From the NCBI GenBank assembly GCA_964502885.1, contig CAZCXU010000018.1:1-8343 (forward strand): a DNA stretch of 8,343 nucleotides, read 5' to 3'. Position numbers and translations under genes: made by a program. Source of the DNA: XYB1-FULL-44-23 sp964502885 (GTDB lineage: Bacteria > Patescibacteriota > Microgenomatia > CAZETR01 > Amesbacteraceae). The notes under the pieces are model-generated. The model worked only from the letters and a program-made list of their open reading frames with translations, was not told the origin of the DNA and made no database searches. Shown piece after piece: positions 1-6,314 of the stretch. Within the stretch, counting starts at the first letter, position 1, and each line of letters starts with the position of its first letter.

Positions 1-219
1 AGCGAACACCCAGCGCTTATCCGTGACGATGATGCCGGTGATATCGCCCCGGCGCTGCACCTCCACCTCAGGCGGGCTACTCCAATCGCTCGTGAGGGCC
101 TTAATCTCTTCCAGGGCCGCCTGTTCGCCCATCTTCATCGTGCGCTCAATCGCCTGCTTGTGCTTGGCAGGGGCGAACATACTGAGACTACGCGGCACGA
201 TGGGGCGAACTTTGATCAC
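1..219 (-). CDS. Phage protein, 3'-truncated by the window edge; possibly HK97 gp10-like
   Basis: The reading frame is open from GTG 219 to the window edge (73 codons) with no stop. The visible protein begins MIKVRPIVPRSLSMFAP, has a helical KHKQAIERTMKMGEQAALEEIKALTSDW region, and then a beta-like VEVQRRGDITGIIVTDKRWVFA. A helix, then a Trp followed by short strands with G-x-I-x-V-T-D-x-x-W/Y-x-F, recalls the HK97 gp10/neck-protein pattern, but the diagnostic GT after this point is outside the window. GGAGG lies eight bases before the GTG. The start overlaps the preceding TGA by 4 bases. Another Met (residue 14) is possible as the start but lacks a better ribosome site. Real gene: likely. 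Family: tentative. Confidence 0.6.
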   Translation of the reverse strand, partial: MIKVRPIVPRSLSMFAPAKHKQAIERTMKMGEQAALEEIKALTSDWSSPPEVEVQRRGDITGIIVTDKRWVFA

Positions 220-347
220 TTCCGCATCCTCCGCTCGAGGTCATCAAGGCGCCGATCAACGCGCCACCCGATGATTGCGTTTGCCACACCGCGAACGATG
301 AGTAGCAGCAGCAGCAGGCCCAGAGCCAGCCAGAGCCAGATACTCAC
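216..347 (-). CDS. Small single-pass membrane protein, 43 aa
   Basis: A GTG at 347 opens a 43-residue ORF that ends in TGA at 216-218. The protein is MSIWLWLALG, then six Leu and IVRGVANAIIGW, then a charged tail RVDRRLDDLERRMRK. Residues 3-18 form a clear membrane helix, possibly extending to 27. The remainder is a basic, amphipathic C-terminus that should lie in the cytoplasm. The start overlaps the upstream stop (GTGA, 344-347), and a G-rich GGGGGAAGG stretch lies just before it. Its stop overlaps the next GTG (GTGA, 216-219), so it sits in a coupled chain exactly like its neighbours. No family was recognised. It could be a holin-like, membrane-anchor or assembly factor. The tight overlaps and the hydrophobic/charged layout make chance unlikely. 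Confidence 0.65.
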   Translation of the reverse strand: MSIWLWLALGLLLLLLIVRGVANAIIGWRVDRRLDDLERRMRK

Positions 348-1030
348 ACCTTCCCCCTTCGCCTAATCGGGTGATCTCCCACGAGGCCGGGGCACTCAGA
401 GCAGTGGTGCTCCGTGCCGCCCATCGTCCGCGTGAGCGTCCCTTTGCCGTCGCCGTCGTCCGTAATGCTAATACGGCACAGACAGTTCCCCAGACACTGC
501 TGATTGCCAGGGATGAGGCTATCGGGGATCTCCCAGTCGCCGTAGCGCTGCGCGTAGTAGAACGGCTTGATCGCCTGCCCGTAGAGGTTCGCCCGCGCTG
601 CCACCTGCCCCGGCGAGAGGCGACCCGCGGCGAGCTCGGCGGCGAACCTATCGAGGTAGGGGAGTTGCGCGCGCACGGCGGCTGCAATGTCGGCGCGCTC
701 CGCTCGGCTGAGGCGTGCTCGGCTGATCAGGGGGCTGTCAGCCGGCACGCCGAGCCGCTGCGCCGTGGCCGTGATGAAGGCCGCCTGGTGTTGCGTGGCG
801 ATGATGCGCTCCATCTCGCGCCGCCACGCGGCCACGCTCCCGCCGGCCTGTAGGCGCGCCGTGGCGTCCTGAATAGAGGCCACGCCAAGGCCCACGAGGC
901 NNNNNNNNNNGGTCAACCCCAGGCGGGCCATCTCACGCCGGGCGGGCAGCGGCGCCGAGAGCAGCCCCGTCAGGAACTCGTGCGCCGGGGCACTGTTGAG
1001 GATGTCGGCCACGGTTGTCACGGTTGTCAC
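344..1030 (-). CDS. Minor head-like phage structural protein with Cys/His-rich C-terminus (contains a gap)
   Basis: This protein of about 228 residues is helical through most of its length. Recognisable blocks are LLSAPLPARREMARLGL, IQDATARLQAGG, WRREMERIIATQHQAAFITATAQRLGV, LSRAERADI and ANLYGQAIKPFYYAQRYGDWEIPDSLIPG. The middle resembles phage minor head (MuF-like) proteins, which act with the portal in head assembly. The end is Cys/His-rich: Cys179, Cys183, Cys185, His208, His209, Cys210 and Cys213, a possible zinc site. The 10-N gap at residues 41-44 leaves the frame intact on both sides. The start is GTG 1030 with GAGG five bases upstream; GTGs at 1021 and 1012 in a 9-base repeat are alternatives. 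Its stop overlaps the next GTG (GTGA). The family call is tentative; a gene of this kind usually follows the portal directly. Confidence 0.68.
   Translation of the reverse strand: MTTVTTVADILNSAPAHEFLTGLLSAPLPARREMARLGLTXXXXLVGLGVASIQDATARLQAGGSVAAWRREMERIIATQHQAAFITATAQRLGVPADSPLISRARLSRAERADIAAAVRAQLPYLDRFAAELAAGRLSPGQVAARANLYGQAIKPFYYAQRYGDWEIPDSLIPGNQQCLGNCLCRISITDDGDGKGTLTRTMGGTEHHCSECPGLVGDHPIRRRGKV
901..910. other. Assembly gap (10 N) inside the minor head-like gene
   Basis: Ten Ns fall after MARLGLT in the minor head-like protein. The frame agrees on both sides with ten bases, so the true length should be 1 modulo 3. It is probably a placeholder. Confidence 0.95.
1010..1030 (-). repeat. 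Tandem 9-base repeat (GTGACAACC) at a gene start
   Basis: GTGACAACC occurs twice in tandem followed by a third GTG, giving three in-frame GTG codons (1030, 1021, 1012) and a protein start MTTVTTV. It is a simple duplication at the initiation site that makes the exact start ambiguous by 3 or 6 residues. Confidence 0.8.
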
Positions 1031-1404
1031 GGCTGCCTCGTCACGTCGCGGGTGATGATCAGCTCGCCGGGCCAGTCATCGTCACTCGGCCAGACGGTGA
1101 AGGTCTGATCGGGCGCCCCGCTCTCGCTGATTTGCACGTCAACGAAGAGGCGGGTGTCCTCCGTGAGGGTGTTCGTATCGGCCCGCCGGGGCTGAATGGT
1201 GAGCAGGCCCCCGGCGGCATTCGTCACCGTCACGCCGGCGCCGATGGAGAGCTGAAACACGCCCGGGTCAGCATCAGCCAGGCTGCGCTTGGCGGTGAAG
1301 TAGGCGACGTAGCCCGTCAGGTCGAAGGGCGTGCCATCGGGGTTTGTCACCGCCACATCCCAGAGGGGCGTATCGCCCCGGCGCATCGTCAGGGGTACGC
1401 GCAT
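1027..1404 (-). CDS. BppU/Ig-like baseplate-type phage protein, 125 aa
   Basis: This 125-residue, beta-rich protein opens with RRGDTPLWDVAVTNPDGTPFDLTGY and continues with an FTAKRSL strand, GGLLTIQPRRADTNTL, LFVDVQISESG and an IITRDVTRQP end. The order GDT, D/N-G-x-P-x-D-L-T-G, a strand with (A/V)K, DT, (Y/F)-x-D-V-Q and DVT is typical of small Ig-like phage proteins related to the N-terminal domain of baseplate upper proteins. It probably assembles into the tail baseplate or fibre attachment. There is no signal peptide or membrane segment. The ATG at 1404 has an AGGGGG element about five bases upstream and lies 10 bases after the previous stop. Its stop overlaps the next gene's GTG (GTGA, 1027-1030). 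The fold call is from pattern only. Confidence 0.72.
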   Translation of the reverse strand: MRVPLTMRRGDTPLWDVAVTNPDGTPFDLTGYVAYFTAKRSLADADPGVFQLSIGAGVTVTNAAGGLLTIQPRRADTNTLTEDTRLFVDVQISESGAPDQTFTVWPSDDDWPGELIITRDVTRQP

Positions 1405-1414
1405 CGCACACCCC

Positions 1415-1912
1415 CTAGCTAATGGTCAGCGTGGCCGTTACCTGAAGCGTCGTGGCCGAGGTCTTCGTACCGAGGGCAGCCAGCAGGCGATTGAGCATCG
1501 TGCCGGCCGCGGCCGCGTTGAAGATAGCGGCCTCCTGAATGCTGAAGTTGCCCTCACTCGTGGCGAACGTGCTGCGCCAGGTCATTGTCTGCCCGCTGCG
1601 ACTGGGGAAGGTGGCGTCCATCGCCTTCCTGACCTTATTGGACGCGGCCTGCAGGTCCGTCTGCCCCGCCGCCGGGGCTGTGTTGCTATCCCCGATGCCG
1701 ATATGGGCATTGCTGTTGTCGAAGACGGTGCCCGCGCCGCCGATCAGCTTGTCGAGCATCAGCTGGATGCCGGCGTTGACGAGGATGTTCTCAGCCTCGT
1801 GCACTTCCACGGGGGCGCCAGCGAGGCCGGCGTCGATCTGCTCGGCGGTCCAGTCGCCGGCGTAGTAGGCAAAGCGCCAGCGGCCGACGATGACGGGGTG
1901 TTCGTGAAGCAT
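1415..1912 (-). CDS. Phage tail-fibre-like structural protein, 165 aa
   Basis: The protein follows a pattern seen in many small phage tail/fibre-associated proteins. There is an opening NILVNAGIQLMLDKL helix (about residues 43-57), then IGIGDSNTAPAAGQTDLQA, NKVRKAMDATFP, TMTWRSTFATSEGNFSIQEAAIFN, TMLNRLLAALGTKTS and a final LQVTATLTIS beta strand. The G(I/V)GDS...QTDL core, the E-A-x-I-F-N box and the closing GTK...T(A/I)T strand are the recognisable signature. The likely site is the virion tail or surface, where it would build a beta-rich trimeric or baseplate element. It has no signal peptide or membrane helix. The ATG at 1912 has TAGGAGG overlapping the upstream stop. It follows the LamG-like repeat protein and precedes an Ig-like baseplate-type protein, so the three form an adsorption-like cluster. 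The exact role is inferred. Confidence 0.75.
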   Translation of the reverse strand: MLHEHPVIVGRWRFAYYAGDWTAEQIDAGLAGAPVEVHEAENILVNAGIQLMLDKLIGGAGTVFDNSNAHIGIGDSNTAPAAGQTDLQAASNKVRKAMDATFPSRSGQTMTWRSTFATSEGNFSIQEAAIFNAAAAGTMLNRLLAALGTKTSATTLQVTATLTIS

Positions 1913-1916
1913 AGGG

Positions 1917-1923
1917 CCTCCTA
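1917..1923 (-). promoter_or_regulatory. Shine-Dalgarno site (TAGGAGG) containing the upstream stop codon
   Basis: TAGGAGG on the minus strand includes the TAG stop of the repeat protein and places GGAGG four bases before the ATG at 1912. Termination and re-initiation thus share the same bases, which fixes the start of the 165-residue protein. Confidence 0.8.
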
Positions 1924-3474
1924 TCGAGGGGTAAGGGTGGCAACAGGCGAACGGCGCGTGAGCGTGGCCACAGGGCCAGCAGGGCGAACCAGGGCAGACG
2001 GGTAGGCGCGAGGCGTGAGCGTGGCCAGGGGGCTGCCAGAGGTGAGTGTGCCCGTGATGGGCCGGGGGCGCAGGATGGCCCCGCCGGGCACCGTGCCGGG
2101 GCTCGCAGGGGTGAAGCCACTCGCCGTGTCAGCGCCCGTGCCCTGCTCGGCAAGCATAGCAACGTACAGGGCGCTGATCGCGTCGAGGCCCGCCCCGCTC
2201 TCGGCAAGGGTCGTAGCACTCTCGCCGGTCGCTGTGTCCAGACCGGCGGCTACCTCGTCGACCGTGGCCGCGTAGGCACCTGACACCCCATCGGCGCCAG
2301 CGCCGCTGTCAGGGGCTGTGCCTGCCCCCTCGCCGCCCGCCGTGGCCGTATCGAGGCCCACGCCCGTCTCTTCGACCAGGGCGAACAGGGCACCCTCAGC
2401 GGCGTCCGTGCCCGCGCCAGCCTCAGCCAGGCCTGCCCCGCTCTCGGCGCTCACATCGTCGCTGCCAGAGCCGCTGTCAGCAGCCCCGGCCACGCTCGCA
2501 CCCGTCACATCATCAGCGCCAGAGCCTGCATCGTCGAGTGCGGCCGCACCCTCAGCCGAGAGGGCATCAGCGCCCGTGCCACTCTCAGCCAGCGCAGCTA
2601 CGCCCTGGCCCGTCGCAGCGTCCGCGCCCGTGCCACTCTCGCCGAGGGTGCCAGCGTACGTGCCCGTGGAGGCGTCTACGCCGGCCCCAGTGTCGCCCGC
2701 CGTCGCCCCGTGCTGTGCGGTGAGGCCATCGCTCCCGCTGCCCGTCTCAGCGGCTGTAGCGGCGTGCTGTGCTGTCAGAGCGTCCGTGCCTGAGCCAGTA
2801 TCGGCCAGGGTGCCAGCGCCCGCCCCGCTCGCCGCGTCCGCGCCGCTGCCCGTCTCAGCTGTCGTGGCCGCATATGCGCCCGTGGCCGTGTCAGTGCCGG
2901 CGCCCGTGTCAGGGGCAGAGCCTGTTGTCGGGCTTGACGAGAGGTTGCCCCCCTCCCAGTTGTCGATACGAGAGCCGGTGCCAGTGTCGAAGCCGACAAC
3001 GCCAGCCGCGCCACTGCTGATGCTGCTATCGGTGACGCTGTGTGCCTCAACACCGTCGATCAGGACGCGGATCGTCGTTCCGTTCGCCTCAATCCGTATC
3101 ACGGACCCATCAGCGACCGGATCGCCAATGGCAAACTCAGTGTATGACCCGCTGACATACTTGTAAAAGTAGCTGTCGTTAGTCCCGTCTGTGTAGAACC
3201 CGTAGTAGGTATCGGCGCCGCTGGTGGACATACGAACCGCAACGCCAATGTAAATTGATGCGGTCCCCGCTGCCAGGGTGGCCTCGCTGTACTGATCGTT
3301 GCCGAATGTATCAGCATTCCACCGGGCGGCACACTCAATTGAACCTGTCCCCAGCGGGCGCAGGGCATTTGAGAAGAGCCGGAAGTTACCGTTGTTGAGG
3401 GACCAATTCCCACTATAGGTTGTGAGATTGGTTCCATCAGCGCCGGTAAAGGCGTCTGTCGCGGGAAGGGCCAC
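1921..3474 (-). CDS. LamG-like phage structural/fibre protein with fifteen 18-residue acidic repeats and a basic tail
   Basis: This 517-residue protein has three parts. Residues 1-178 look like a concanavalin A/LamG-type jelly roll: DAFTGADGTNL, GNWSLNNGNFRLFSN, an IGVAVRMST strand, YYGFYTDGTND, IRIEANGTTIRVLIDG and a closing GSRIDNWEGG. Such domains bind carbohydrate or decorate virions. Residues 189-458 are fifteen tandem repeats, 18 residues each except one of 20 and a last of 16. Each starts with Asp/Glu and carries G-x-G-x-D. Residues 459-517 are basic (7 Arg, no acidic residue) with three ATLT(P/R)R motifs. No signal peptide or membrane helix is seen. The GTG start at 3474 has AGGAGG four bases upstream. 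It lies between the portal and a tail-fibre-like gene and is probably a virion surface or host-binding component. The domain call is from pattern only. Confidence 0.8.
   Translation of the reverse strand: MALPATDAFTGADGTNLTTYSGNWSLNNGNFRLFSNALRPLGTGSIECAARWNADTFGNDQYSEATLAAGTASIYIGVAVRMSTSGADTYYGFYTDGTNDSYFYKYVSGSYTEFAIGDPVADGSVIRIEANGTTIRVLIDGVEAHSVTDSSISSGAAGVVGFDTGTGSRIDNWEGGNLSSSPTTGSAPDTGAGTDTATGAYAATTAETGSGADAASGAGAGTLADTGSGTDALTAQHAATAAETGSGSDGLTAQHGATAGDTGAGVDASTGTYAGTLGESGTGADAATGQGVAALAESGTGADALSAEGAAALDDAGSGADDVTGASVAGAADSGSGSDDVSAESGAGLAEAGAGTDAAEGALFALVEETGVGLDTATAGGEGAGTAPDSGAGADGVSGAYAATVDEVAAGLDTATGESATTLAESGAGLDAISALYVAMLAEQGTGADTASGFTPASPGTVPGGAILRPRPITGTLTSGSPLATLTPRAYPSALVRPAGPVATLTRRSPVATLTPR
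2101..2910 (-). repeat. Fifteen tandem 54-bp repeats coding [DE]-x-G-x-G-x-D units
   Basis: The units cover residues 189-458 of the LamG-like protein. Position 1 is acidic in 15 of 15, Gly5 and Asp7 are present in 15 of 15, and Gly3 in 14 of 15 (one unit reads EVAAGLD). Position 2 is mostly Thr or Ser. Positions 11-18 vary and are rich in Ala, Gly and Thr. The period is 54 bases, with one unit of 60 bases (2-codon insertion) and a 48-base last unit. Some neighbours share long identical stretches at exact 54-base spacing, for example CGCCCGTGCCACTCTC on the plus strand at 2571 and 2625. The copies are otherwise diverged, so the protein pattern is kept more strictly than the DNA. Confidence 0.93.
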
Positions 3475-4875
3475 TACGCCTCCTCAGCCAGAGCCAGGCG
3501 CGCCCATCGCAGCGCCTCGCGCTCCGTCGCACTCAGCAGGCTCTCTACCCGGTCTGCCTTCTCTGTTGCCTGCTGCGCCGGCGGCGCGGGCGTGGTGAAG
3601 GCCACCCCCTCAGCCGGGGCCGGCTGGCCCTCCATCGCCCGCTCCTCGTCAGTGAGTGTGCCGCCCGCCGTGGCGTCGTTGGGGGCNNNNNNNNNNCGCA
3701 ACCCACCCAACCACGGCGCCATCGGCCTCAGCCTTGCGCTTCCTGTCGCCATCATCGTTGCTAGACCAGCGGAACGTCGTGGTCTTGGGCAAGATGCGCT
3801 TCATCGCCGACTGCCACTGCTTGCGCCAGGCGCTCAGGCCCACGCCCTCGGCGGCCTCTTCCAAGACGCGCGCCTGCTGCCCGTTGCCCAGACCCTGGCC
3901 CGTGAGCGGTCGCAGCTCGCCGACGAAGATGCCCACGGTGTTGGCGTAGATGTTATCGGCCCGCTCGCGCTCCTCAGCCAGCGAGTAGCCGTCAGGCACT
4001 TCGGCGATGGGGATGGTCGTAACGCTGATCTCCTGCTCGCTGTCGAGGCCGGGGATCAGTAGGGCCCCTCGGAAGTACACGTGGCCCTTGGCCTGTGCCT
4101 CGCTCTCAGCCGTGGCCAGGGCGCTACGGAACTGCTCTGCCGACACACCGCGCACAAGGTGAATGGCCAGATGTCGGCGGCCTGTTACCTTCTCCGTGAA
4201 GTACGTCTCAATGGCCTGCATCTTACAGATGACCGGCCACGCGGCATCAGCCGCAGAGAACCCCACACCGCGCAGGCTCTCGTCTGAGGCCGGCATCGCC
4301 GTGAGGTTCAGGCACTGATGCGCATATAAGGGCTTGTCGCGCCCCTGCAACGTCGTGTAGATGGCGGGGATGTCAGGGTCGCCCGTGCGCGTCACCCTCA
4401 GGCTATCGAGGTGCGCTACGCCCGTAATCTTTGAGCCAGGGCCCTTACTGGCCCTGATGATCTCTACCCACTGGCCATTCCCGGCCAGCAGGAAGTCCTG
4501 TAGCCCCCGCTGAATGCCCGTCTCAAAATCGCCGTCGAAGAGCTCGATCAGGTTCTGCGCGAACTCGGCCCGGCTCTTCACGTCCTTCTGGTCTTCCACC
4601 TGCCAGCCGAGGGCGACTTGCTTGGTTGTGGCCTTGATGATGGCCGCGGCCCACATCGCGTCCATCTCGAGCGTGCCGCGTAGGTAGGCGTCGCGCGGCC
4701 GGTTGAACTGCGAGCGCGGGGGAAGGCCGAGCTGCTGATGGGTTGAGAGCGCGGCTGACAGCGAGGCGCCCCACTCAGGCGGGGCCAGCACGATGCTCAC
4801 ATAGTCGCCGCGCACGAGGGCCTTCGACTGATCCTCAGCCGTCACGCTCCGGCGCCTGTCGAGTGTCTCAGTCAT
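3474..4875 (-). CDS. Phage portal protein, interrupted by an assembly gap
   Basis: The portal forms the dodecameric ring at the head vertex through which DNA enters and leaves. The protein shows the usual order of portal features. An N-terminal region (DYVSIVLAPPEW, about residues 24-35) is followed by the wing and core with LQDFLLAGNGQWVEI, GVAHLDSLRVTRTGDPD and PLYAHQCLNLTAMP. A clip/stem region then ends in ERERADNIYANTVGIFVGELRPL and QQARVLEEAAEG. After TTTFRW the sequence runs into a 10-N gap and resumes in another frame as an acidic Pro/Ala-rich tail ending in ESLLSATEREALRWARLALAEEA (3474-3686). Continuity needs a true gap length divisible by 3. The ATG at 4875 has GAGG six bases upstream and overlaps the terminase stop by 8 bases. 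Its stop overlaps the next GTG start by one base (TAGTG). The portal subtype is not resolved. Confidence 0.88.
3479..3484 (-). promoter_or_regulatory. Shine-Dalgarno site AGGAGG for the repeat-protein gene
   Basis: AGGAGG on the minus strand lies four bases before the GTG at 3474, inside the last codons of the portal gene. It supports this GTG as the true start of the 517-residue protein and shows that the portal stop and this start (TAGTG) are coupled. Confidence 0.8.
3687..3696. other. Assembly gap (10 N) near the 3' end of the portal gene
   Basis: Ten Ns, a conventional placeholder length. The portal frame on one side and the C-terminal frame on the other do not match with ten bases, so the real spacing differs from the placeholder and should be a multiple of three. 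Confidence 0.95.
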
Positions 4876-6314
4876 TGGCGGCCTCGTGTCGCTTTGTCCA
4901 GGCCAGATAGCGCAGCGCGTCAGGCCCGTGGTCGAATGCCTTCACGATCTTCCCCTCAGGCGTGCGCCGGTAGGCGGCGAACTCGGCCCTGAGATGCTTG
5001 CAGCGCGGGTGCACCAGGATGCGCCGGCGGCCCTGTCTGTCAGCCGCAAGNNNNNNNNNNNNNNNNNNNNNNNNNNNNNNNNNNNNNNNNNNNNNNNNNN
5101 NNNNNNNNNNNNATATGGCGTAGCACCTTGATGCTCTCTTCCACCCCGGGCGCACGGCTCACCGTGGCCACGCCAGCGGCGTGCAGGTGGCCCTTGAGTG
5201 CGGCGGCGCTCTTGTCTACCACAGCGTGTGCTGGGGCCGGGTAGGGGCGGCCCAGCGCCTCTGTGATGTGCGCGGGCTCGAGGGTCTGTACCGCGTAGCT
5301 CTCATCAAAGATGCACAGATCGCCGTTCGCCCGCTCTTGCACGTAGAGGATCACGCGCGGATGGCTCTCGGCGGTGAACGTGCGCGTCTTGGGGTCGAGC
5401 GAGCCCGCGTAGCCGTCGTCAACGGCCCAGAGCACCGCCCCGCCGGCGGGGTCGTACTCGGCGGCCTCGGTCACGTTGCCGCCCGCCCCATCGAGCCAGG
5501 CGCCGTCGAAGACGAGGCCGGCCGCCGCCGCAAAGGCCTCGATATCGTTGGCCGGGTACTCTCTGAGCACGCCGGTTTCGTCGCCGTTGCTCTCGCGTAC
5601 CTTCTCCTGACGCCACGCGGCATCCCGGTCAGGGCGCGCAGTCCAGGGCAGGAAGATGGCACGGTAGCCGCTCTCGCCGGTCTTCGCGGCCTGCCAGAAC
5701 TGATGATAGGCACTGCCCAGGCCATCGGCGCTGCTGATGATGATCAGCTGGCCGCCGGCGTCGATCGTCGGCTTCACGGCGGCCAGAAGCTCACGCCCCC
5801 AGAGCATAAAGGCCCATTCGTCGAGTACGACGCCTGACGCGGTGAACGAGCGCCCGGCCTTCTTCGTGGCCGGGAGTGACAGCACGCGCGAGCCGTTCGC
5901 CCACTCAAGGTCAGCGGTGTTCTCTTTGGTTAAAGGCGAGAGCGCCGCCGGCTCGTCATAGTGATGGTGCATCAGCGCTGTGCGCCGCACAAGCTCGTTC
6001 GCCTCGAGCTGGCCCTGGCTAAAGAATAGCCAGCGCTGGCCCTCCTGAGCCTGGCAACGGTGCAACACGTAGCCACAGGTGAGCCACGAGAGGCCGAGCT
6101 GGCGCGCCTTGAGGAAGACGATCAGGCGCTCGCGCTCCATCGCCTCGAGCGCCTCAACCTGCGCGGGCCAGAGCTCAAAGGGTACGAGGGCCGCACCGTC
6201 GTGGCCAGCGGGCACCTCGATGCGCGTGCGCGGGAAGAACGCAGCCAGGGGCGCAAGCTCAGCTGTCGGCGCCGTCAGGATCGGGGGGGCGGCTACCGCC
6301 GGCCAGCCTGTCAC
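4868..6314 (-). CDS. terL: Terminase large subunit (DNA packaging ATPase/nuclease), interrupted by an assembly gap
   Basis: This is the motor that drives phage DNA into the prohead and cuts it. Counting from the GTG at 6314, the classic Walker A variant LKARQLGLS lies at about residues 68-76. Walker B is VVLDEWAF (Asp165, Glu166), and ISSADG (about 194-198) matches the coupling motif. The RNase H-like nuclease supplies AVDDGY (Asp299/Asp300) and VVDKSAA (Asp367). After the 62-N gap the protein resumes in a different frame with a typical terminase end, including HPRCKHL and DHGPDALRYL, which carries the last nuclease Asp. The two parts are therefore one gene, and the true gap length should be 1 modulo 3. 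The start is uncertain. A TTG at 6452 with GGAGA upstream is possible, but the extra 46 residues are Pro/Ser-rich and look like a shadow of the small-subunit frame. The stop overlaps the portal ATG by 8 bases. Confidence 0.92.
5051..5112. other. Assembly gap (62 N) inside the large terminase gene
   Basis: A run of 62 undetermined bases falls in the nuclease domain of the large terminase. The reading frame differs on its two sides (from GTG 6314 before it; ending at 4868 after it), so the number of Ns cannot be the exact missing length. Continuity needs a length of 1 modulo 3. Nothing suggests a real frameshift. Confidence 0.95.

Noticed and set aside
1331..2005. Plus-strand 224-codon ORF
   Set aside because: It crosses several well-supported minus-strand genes and their junctions, and its protein is Arg/Gly-rich with no recognisable domain. 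It is an open antisense frame in GC-rich DNA.
1791..2219. Minus-strand Arg/Pro-rich ORF of 142 codons
   Set aside because: It is an out-of-frame shadow of the repeat protein's end and the junction with the tail-fibre-like gene; its composition is unlike the neighbours.
2101..2910. CRISPR array
   Set aside because: The 54-base periodicity is in frame and encodes a conserved peptide pattern. There are no alternating identical repeats and unique spacers, and no cas genes.
2318..3166. Plus-strand 282-codon ORF rich in Pro, Ala, Ser and Val
   Set aside because: It is the antisense of the 54-base repeat region. The repeat structure and lack of GA codon bias make the opposite strand open; the minus-strand protein has a good start and ribosome site.
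3574..3592. Inverted repeat GCGCCGGCGGCGC as a hairpin site
   Set aside because: It encodes part of the Pro/Ala-rich portal tail and has no terminator T-run.
3649..3755. Natural frameshift in the portal or terminase genes
   Set aside because: Both frame changes coincide exactly with N runs, so gap-size error explains them without biological frameshifting.
5433..5456. GC palindrome (CCCCGCCGGCGGGG) as a terminator
   Set aside because: It lies within the terminase nuclease domain (YDPAGGAV region), has no T-run, and is expected by composition.
5181..5837. Plus-strand 218-codon ORF
   Set aside because: It lies entirely antisense to the large terminase, whose motifs are unambiguous.
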